DNA of 8,722 bases, taken from Elusimicrobiota bacterium. Lineage in GTDB: Bacteria > Elusimicrobiota > Elusimicrobia > Elusimicrobiales > UBA9959. Position 1 is the stretch's first letter; the number at the start of each line of letters is the position of its first letter. The stretch covers positions 1 through 8,722 of the forward strand of contig JAKLEK010000059.1 of assembly GCA_022703115.1 (NCBI GenBank). Reading direction: 5' to 3'. Below are positions 5,374 through 8,722 of the stretch, in pieces. The position numbers were made by a program, and so were the translations under genes. The notes beneath the pieces were generated by a model. The model had not been told where the DNA came from and searched no databases. It saw nothing but the letters and a program-made list of their open reading frames with translations.

Positions 5374-7148
5374 GGGCGTTCCTGGCCCTTGGCTCCAACC
5401 TGGGGGACCGGCTGGCCCATATACGCGGCGCCCTGCGTCTTCTGTCCGAACGCTGCCGGCTGATAAGGGTCTCCTCCATTTACGAAACGCCCGCCATGTA
5501 CTACCTGCGGCAGGGTGATTTTTACAACGCCGTGGCCGAGGTCGAGACGCGGCTTACCCCGCTCGAACTCCTGAACGAGGCTCACGCCATAGAGAAGCTG
5601 ATGAAACGGCGCAGGCCGTTCAGGAACTCCCCCCGCACCATCGACATAGACATCCTCTTTTACGGCCGCGAAGCGCTGGAGGGGCCGCTGCTGAAAGTGC
5701 CCCACCCGGGGATACCCGAAAGGCCTTTCGTGCTGGTCCCTTTATGCGAGATAGCGCCCGATCTGCGCCACCCGCTCCTGAAACGCACGGTCCGGGAAAT
5801 GCTGGCCGACTGCCCGGGCGGCGCGGCGGGGGCCAGGCCGCTGCCCGCCGACTACGGGGAGGCTCTGGCGAGCCTGAACGCGCTTCAGCCGGCGGCAGCT
5901 TTTTCCACGGCGCCCATAAAGCTCGCTCTCGATCGGCTGGGCCGGCCGCAGGACGCCTTTTACGCGCTGCATGTGGCCGGCAGCAACGGGAAAGGCAGCG
6001 TCTGCGCCATGCTGGCCGGCGCGCTGGCCCGATGCGGACACCGCACCGGCCTTTATATGAGCCCGCATATAAACGGCCCCAGGGAGCGCATAAGCGTGGA
6101 CGGGAAGAACATTCCCGAATCGGACTTTTTCCGGCTCTTTTCCACCGTCAGGTCTTTCGGTTTCCGGCTTTCCTATTTCGAACATCTTACCGTCATAGCC
6201 CTGCTCTGGTTCAGGGAGCGCGGCGCGCGCTACGCGGTGGTGGAAACCGGACTGGGCGGACGTCGGGACGCGACCAACGTTTTCCGCCGGTCGCTGGCCG
6301 TGATAACGGACGTATCTCTGGAGCACGCGGACCTTCTCGGCGGTTCTCTCAAAAGCATAGCGGCGCATAAGGCCGGGATCATCAGACCCGGCTGCGGCGT
6401 CGTAACTTCCGCCTCCGGACCGGCCCTGAGCGAGATCAAGCGGCGCGCGGCTGCGGCCGGAGGCCGGGTTTTAACGGCGGGCACGGACGGACGCTTCCGG
6501 ACGCGCGGAGCCCGCATCTTCTACCGGGGAAGGCGCGGCGGGGCGCCGCTATTGAGACTGGCCATGAAGGGTGCCTACCAGCTCCGTAACGCGGCTTTGG
6601 CCATGAAAGCCCTGGGCGCTCTGCGGCTGAAAGGACACCGTCTGCCGGCCGCGGCGGCCGAAGCCGGGCTGGCGGCGGCGAGGCTGGAAGGCAGGTTCGA
6701 AACGCTTGAATACCGCGGCGTTGAAATAGTGCTGGACGGAGCGCATAACCCAGCGGCCATCGCCGCGCTCCTATTGTCCCTGCGCGAAGCGGGGATCGTC
6801 AGGCCGGTGACACTGGCGGCGATAATGGGGGATAAGGCCGCTTCCGAGATCGTAGAAGCGCTCTGCGGCGTTTCCGGCGCCGTGGTATTCTGCGGCGTGG
6901 GCTCTCCGCGGGCGCTCGGCCCCTCGGCGCTGGCCGCATACGCCCGGAAGACCGGTTGCGAGACGCACTCGGAAAAAGAACCGGGGCCCGCCTTCGATCT
7001 GGCGCTGCGCCTGGCTCGCCGCAGAGGGGTCCCGCTGCTGGCGGCCGGAAGCCTGTACCTGGCGGCGGAGATAAAAGCTATTATCCAAAGGAAGGGCCGG
7101 CCGGTCTTCCCGAGGGAGCTCCGGGCGCCGGGTCAGTCCTTCCGGTAG
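5370..7148 (+). CDS. folK-folC: FolK-FolC fusion: HPPK plus dihydrofolate/folylpolyglutamate synthase
   Basis: A single 592-aa ORF joins two folate enzymes. Residues 1-146 are 6-hydroxymethyl-dihydropterin pyrophosphokinase: ALGSNLGD (6-13), SSIYET (35-40), FYNAVAEVET (51-60), SPRTIDIDILFYG (87-99) and PHPGIPERPFVLVPL (111-125). After a short Gly/Ala/Pro linker (147-160), a complete FolC begins at DYGEAL (161): P-loop HVAGSNGKGS (201-210), SPHINGPRERI (231-241), SYFEHLTVIAL (268-278), ETGLGGRRDATN (292-303), HKAGI (333-337, with the Lys that is carbamylated in this family) and the C-terminal domain with LDGAHNP (455-461). FolC adds L-glutamate to dihydropteroate and then to folates using ATP. 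There is no ATG between the linker and the P-loop, so separate FolC translation is unlikely. The ATG overlaps the folP stop (ATGA). The frame is also open upstream inside folP (from 4827), but that part is only folP read in another frame. Domain identities are firm; the two activities are inferred. Confidence 0.95.
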   Translation: MRAFLALGSNLGDRLAHIRGALRLLSERCRLIRVSSIYETPAMYYLRQGDFYNAVAEVETRLTPLELLNEAHAIEKLMKRRRPFRNSPRTIDIDILFYGREALEGPLLKVPHPGIPERPFVLVPLCEIAPDLRHPLLKRTVREMLADCPGGAAGARPLPADYGEALASLNALQPAAAFSTAPIKLALDRLGRPQDAFYALHVAGSNGKGSVCAMLAGALARCGHRTGLYMSPHINGPRERISVDGKNIPESDFFRLFSTVRSFGFRLSYFEHLTVIALLWFRERGARYAVVETGLGGRRDATNVFRRSLAVITDVSLEHADLLGGSLKSIAAHKAGIIRPGCGVVTSASGPALSEIKRRAAAAGGRVLTAGTDGRFRTRGARIFYRGRRGGAPLLRLAMKGAYQLRNAALAMKALGALRLKGHRLPAAAAEAGLAAARLEGRFETLEYRGVEIVLDGAHNPAAIAALLLSLREAGIVRPVTLAAIMGDKAASEIVEALCGVSGAVVFCGVGSPRALGPSALAAYARKTGCETHSEKEPGPAFDLALRLARRRGVPLLAAGSLYLAAEIKAIIQRKGRPVFPRELRAPGQSFR

Positions 7149-7537
7149 CAGGCGACCGATGTGTCCGTCTCCCAGAAACGCGCCTCGGTCACCGGCAGAC
7201 CCAGCCCTTTCATTTCCCTGAAAACCAGCTCCGCCAGGACCTCGGCGGTGGGATTATCCCGGGTCTCGAAGCACGCCTGGCCGCAGGAGCGGAGCGTCTT
7301 CAGCAGCGGGTCCCTGGAGCAGAGTATGACCTTGTGGTCCCAGTTGGCGTCGATCCAGCCTTTGAGCGCTGAGCCGACCGAGGTGAAATCCGCCACCATC
7401 CTGTCCCCGTTAAGCGCGTCGGACGAGAGGGTCAGTTCCACCCGTCCGTTATGCCCGTGCAGGTTCTCGCACTTGCCCTTGTAATCCAGCAGTCTGTGGC
7501 CGTAAGCGAAGGCGACCGTTTTAGTGACAGTGTACAT
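7133..7537 (-). CDS. queD: COG0720 pterin enzyme (QueD / PTPS family) with CExxHGH motif
   Basis: A 134-aa T-fold protein of the 6-pyruvoyl-tetrahydropterin synthase/6-carboxy-tetrahydropterin synthase family. It has zinc ligands His14, His27 and His29 (FAYGH, LHGH), nucleophile-position Cys23, the catalytic Asp67-His68 pair (NWDHKVIL) and pterin-anchoring Glu123 (RFWETDT). QueD converts dihydroneopterin triphosphate to 6-carboxy-tetrahydropterin for queuosine. Here Cys23 is followed by Glu24, giving CENLHGH, the signature described for bifunctional PTPS-I/III enzymes that can also make 6-hydroxymethyl-dihydropterin and replace FolB. The neighbouring folP and folK-folC genes favour a folate role. 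The ATG at 7537 has GGAGG five bases upstream; an in-frame GTG at 7558 lacks one, so 7537 is chosen. The 3' end overlaps the convergent folK-folC gene by 16 bp. Confidence 0.9.
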   Translation of the reverse strand: MYTVTKTVAFAYGHRLLDYKGKCENLHGHNGRVELTLSSDALNGDRMVADFTSVGSALKGWIDANWDHKVILCSRDPLLKTLRSCGQACFETRDNPTAEVLAELVFREMKGLGLPVTEARFWETDTSVACYRKD

Positions 7538-7542
7538 TTCAG

Positions 7543-7547
7543 CCTCC
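7543..7547 (-). promoter_or_regulatory. Ribosome binding site of the queD-like gene
   Basis: GGAGG on the minus strand lies five bases before the ATG at 7537. This is one of the clearest Shine-Dalgarno sequences in the window, and it decides between this ATG and the upstream GTG at 7558, which would place the site inside the coding region. Confidence 0.75.
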
Positions 7548-7580
7548 AGACCCGACACCCCCGCGGATCCTCACAGAAGA

Positions 7581-7591
7581 ATTATAATACA
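7581..7591 (-). promoter_or_regulatory. Candidate AT-rich -10 promoter for the queD-like gene
   Basis: On the minus strand TGTATTATAATT contains a perfect TATAAT (7586-7581). Transcription would start near 7574, leaving a leader of about 37 nt that contains the GGAGG site. No -35 match is seen in the G/C-rich DNA 17 bp upstream. The 12-mer is identical to the one before the ChaN-like gene. Confidence 0.5.
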
Positions 7592-7623
7592 AAAGGGACC
7601 GGCCGGGGTTACGGAACCGGTCC
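7587..7623 (-). terminator. Possible intrinsic terminator of mtgA, overlapping its stop codon
   Basis: Reading the minus strand, GGACCGG (7623-7617) pairs with CCGGTCC (7602-7596) around a 14-nt loop that contains the mtgA TAA, followed by CTTTTGTATT. The 7-bp GC-rich stem with a short, interrupted T-run resembles a weak rho-independent terminator. The same AT-rich tail includes the next gene's TATAAT, so termination and re-initiation may be packed into about 45 bp. Confidence 0.4.
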
Positions 7624-8418
7624 GACCCCGCTTTCCGCCGCCGGCTCCACGGCCGAGACCGTCCCTGTGCCGGCCTCTATCGTCTCCGGCGGAACTTCCA
7701 GAACCTCCGCTTCGGCCTCTTCCGGCAGATAACCTGAAGCCCGCATCCGCCTTATGATCCTGCCCTTCATTTTCTCCATGAAACGGGTCCCTCTGGTCGG
7801 GCTGTAGCGCCTCGGGCTCGGCAGCACGGCCGCCAGCGCGGCCGCCTCCTCCGGATCAAGGGCGGAAGCGTCCTTTCCGAAATAGGTCATGGACGCCGCC
7901 TGGGCTCCGTACACTCCTTTTCCCCACTCCGCGATATTAAGATAGATCTCCAGTATGCGTCTTTTTCCGAGGGTCTTTTCCAGTTCCCGGGCTATCAGCA
8001 TCTCTTTCAGCTTGCGCAAGGGGTTCTTGGAAGGGGAGAGGTAGAGGTTGCGCGCCACCTGCTGGGTTATGGTGCTTCCTCCGCGCGCCATGCGCCCGGC
8101 CTTAAGATCGGTCTTGAACGCCAGCCAGGTGCTCGGCCAGTCGATGCCGTTGTGGCGGTAGAAGTTGTCGTCCTCGGCCACCAGGACGGCGTGTTTAAGG
8201 TTATCCGATATCCCGTCCAGGTCCCGCCACTCCATCCTGCGCGCAGGCTTCACGCCGCGCGCGCGGGCGCGCCGCTCCTGTATCAGCATGAACGAGGTGG
8301 TCCGAGGATCTTCGGTCCTGAGAGGCCGTACGTCCGGCAGCCAGAGCAGGTACGCGGCCGAAGCGAGCAGGGCCGCGGCGGCCGCTGAAACACAGAACAG
8401 GAGCTCGGCTTTTCGCAT
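7609..8418 (-). CDS. mtgA: Monofunctional biosynthetic peptidoglycan glycosyltransferase
   Basis: A GT51-family enzyme that polymerises lipid II into glycan strands at the outer face of the inner membrane. The 269-aa protein starts with a single membrane anchor (about 6-27, LFCVSAAAAALLASAAYLLW). It carries the GT51 motifs in order: AEDDNFYRHNGIDW (81-94) with catalytic Glu82, GGSTITQQVARNLYL (113-127), RKLKEMLIARELEKTL (135-150) with the second conserved Glu139, and RRILEIYLNIAEWG (153-166). No transpeptidase domain follows, so it is monofunctional. After about residue 234 there is an acidic, Pro/Val/Gly-rich tail of about 35 residues that the core domain does not need. The ATG at 8418 lacks a Shine-Dalgarno match, but the membrane anchor requires this start. 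It lies 26 bp after the unrecognised upstream gene and is probably in its operon. Confidence 0.95.
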   Translation of the reverse strand: MRKAELLFCVSAAAAALLASAAYLLWLPDVRPLRTEDPRTTSFMLIQERRARARGVKPARRMEWRDLDGISDNLKHAVLVAEDDNFYRHNGIDWPSTWLAFKTDLKAGRMARGGSTITQQVARNLYLSPSKNPLRKLKEMLIARELEKTLGKRRILEIYLNIAEWGKGVYGAQAASMTYFGKDASALDPEEAAALAAVLPSPRRYSPTRGTRFMEKMKGRIIRRMRASGYLPEEAEAEVLEVPPETIEAGTGTVSAVEPAAESGVGPVP

Positions 8419-8444
8419 TTATGGGGATCGGAACGTAAGAGGGG

Positions 8445-8722
8445 TCAGCAGGCGACGAGCTGAACGGAGAAGGGCGCGTCGTTCATCACAAGGTTGAGGG
8501 TCCTGTCCGAGGCCTCCCCGTACACGTGCGTGGATTCCTTTATGGCCGCCGTCCACTTCCTGAAATCTTCCGCGGGCCAGGCCCATATCTCTATATTCTC
8601 CCCGCCCTTCATCCCTTCTTTCCGCACCACGGCCCGCAGCCGGCGGCCGTCCTCGGGACTTTCCTTCAGGACGACCAGCCTCCCCCCTCGAAGCCGTCTG
8701 GCCACCTTGGCCAGCTTGTTGT
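8445..8722 (-). CDS. Unrecognised protein, C-terminal part (cut by window end)
   Basis: The frame is open from the right edge of the window to TGA at 8447-8445, giving at least 91 C-terminal residues. A GTG at 8705 could serve as a start, but the frame continues upstream without a stop (..NKLAKVARRL..), so the gene more likely begins outside the window. I do not recognise the family. The visible part is mixed and basic at first (KVARRLRGGRLVVLKESP), then has IEIWAWPAEDFRKWTAAIKE, and ends in a beta-rich stretch finishing VQLVAC. There is no membrane segment in this part. It sits 26 bp upstream of mtgA on the same strand with no promoter or terminator visible between them, so the two are probably co-transcribed. 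Confidence 0.6.
   Translation of the reverse strand, partial: NKLAKVARRLRGGRLVVLKESPEDGRRLRAVVRKEGMKGGENIEIWAWPAEDFRKWTAAIKESTHVYGEASDRTLNLVMNDAPFSVQLVAC

Noticed and set aside
4995..5705. 236-codon open frame on the minus strand
   Set aside because: It is antisense to folP and folK, whose identities are certain. The translation shows no domain and is typical of GC-rich shadow frames.
5742..6370. Long open frames on both strands (208 codons each) over the FolK-FolC junction
   Set aside because: Both are Arg/Gly/Pro-rich shadows of the fused enzyme, with no recognisable motifs or ribosome binding sites.
7538..7558. GTG at 7558 as the start of the queD-like gene
   Set aside because: The ATG at 7537 has GGAGG five bases upstream and gives the standard family N-terminus; the GTG has neither.
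1..8722. tRNA or rRNA genes, CRISPR arrays, insertion sequences, phage or plasmid functions
   Set aside because: No tRNA-like cloverleaf, spaced direct repeats, transposase, integrase or terminal inverted repeats were seen, and coding sequence fills almost all of the window.

Overview
This is a GC-rich stretch of bacterial chromosome with compact, ordinary housekeeping genes and no sign of mobile DNA, CRISPR or RNA genes. The organism is probably a Gram-negative-type bacterium: there is a membrane-anchored MtgA-type glycosyltransferase and a ChaN-family protein with a signal peptide. AGG and ATA codons are frequent despite the high GC, and promoters seem to be rare AT-rich islands. The phylum cannot be fixed from this window; Elusimicrobiota or a deltaproteobacteria-like lineage are guesses only.

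Layout. Positions 2-193 (+) hold the C-terminal end of an FGE-sulfatase-domain protein cut by the window edge. It converges on a short RNase R (202-2142, -). A 140-bp divergent region (2143-2282) follows, with a candidate promoter on each strand. Then comes a + strand block: a degenerate ChaN/Tiki-like protein (2283-3215), a 12-helix MFS transporter (3228-4484), folP (4543-5373) and, overlapping it by ATGA, one long ORF (5370-7148) that encodes FolK and FolC fused in frame. Its 3' end overlaps by 16 bp a convergent COG0720 pterin enzyme gene (7133-7537, -). Upstream of that on the minus strand lie mtgA (7609-8418) and the C-terminal part of an unrecognised gene (8445-8722).

How they work together. 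FolP, FolK and FolC are three consecutive activities of folate synthesis: pyrophosphorylation of hydroxymethyl-dihydropterin, condensation with p-aminobenzoate, and glutamylation. No folB is present, but the COG0720 protein carries CENLHGH. This fits the CExxHGH signature described for bifunctional enzymes that can serve both queuosine synthesis and the FolB-bypass step of folate synthesis. The cluster could therefore supply its own pterin precursor.

Main points for a second look: the FolK-FolC fusion, the CExxHGH enzyme beside it, the ChaN-like protein that keeps its fold signature but has lost the family's conserved polar motifs, and an identical AT-rich 12-mer (TGTATTATAATT) in front of two genes that probably marks the core promoter and may imply a leaderless mRNA. 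I did not find a wholly new multi-gene system.
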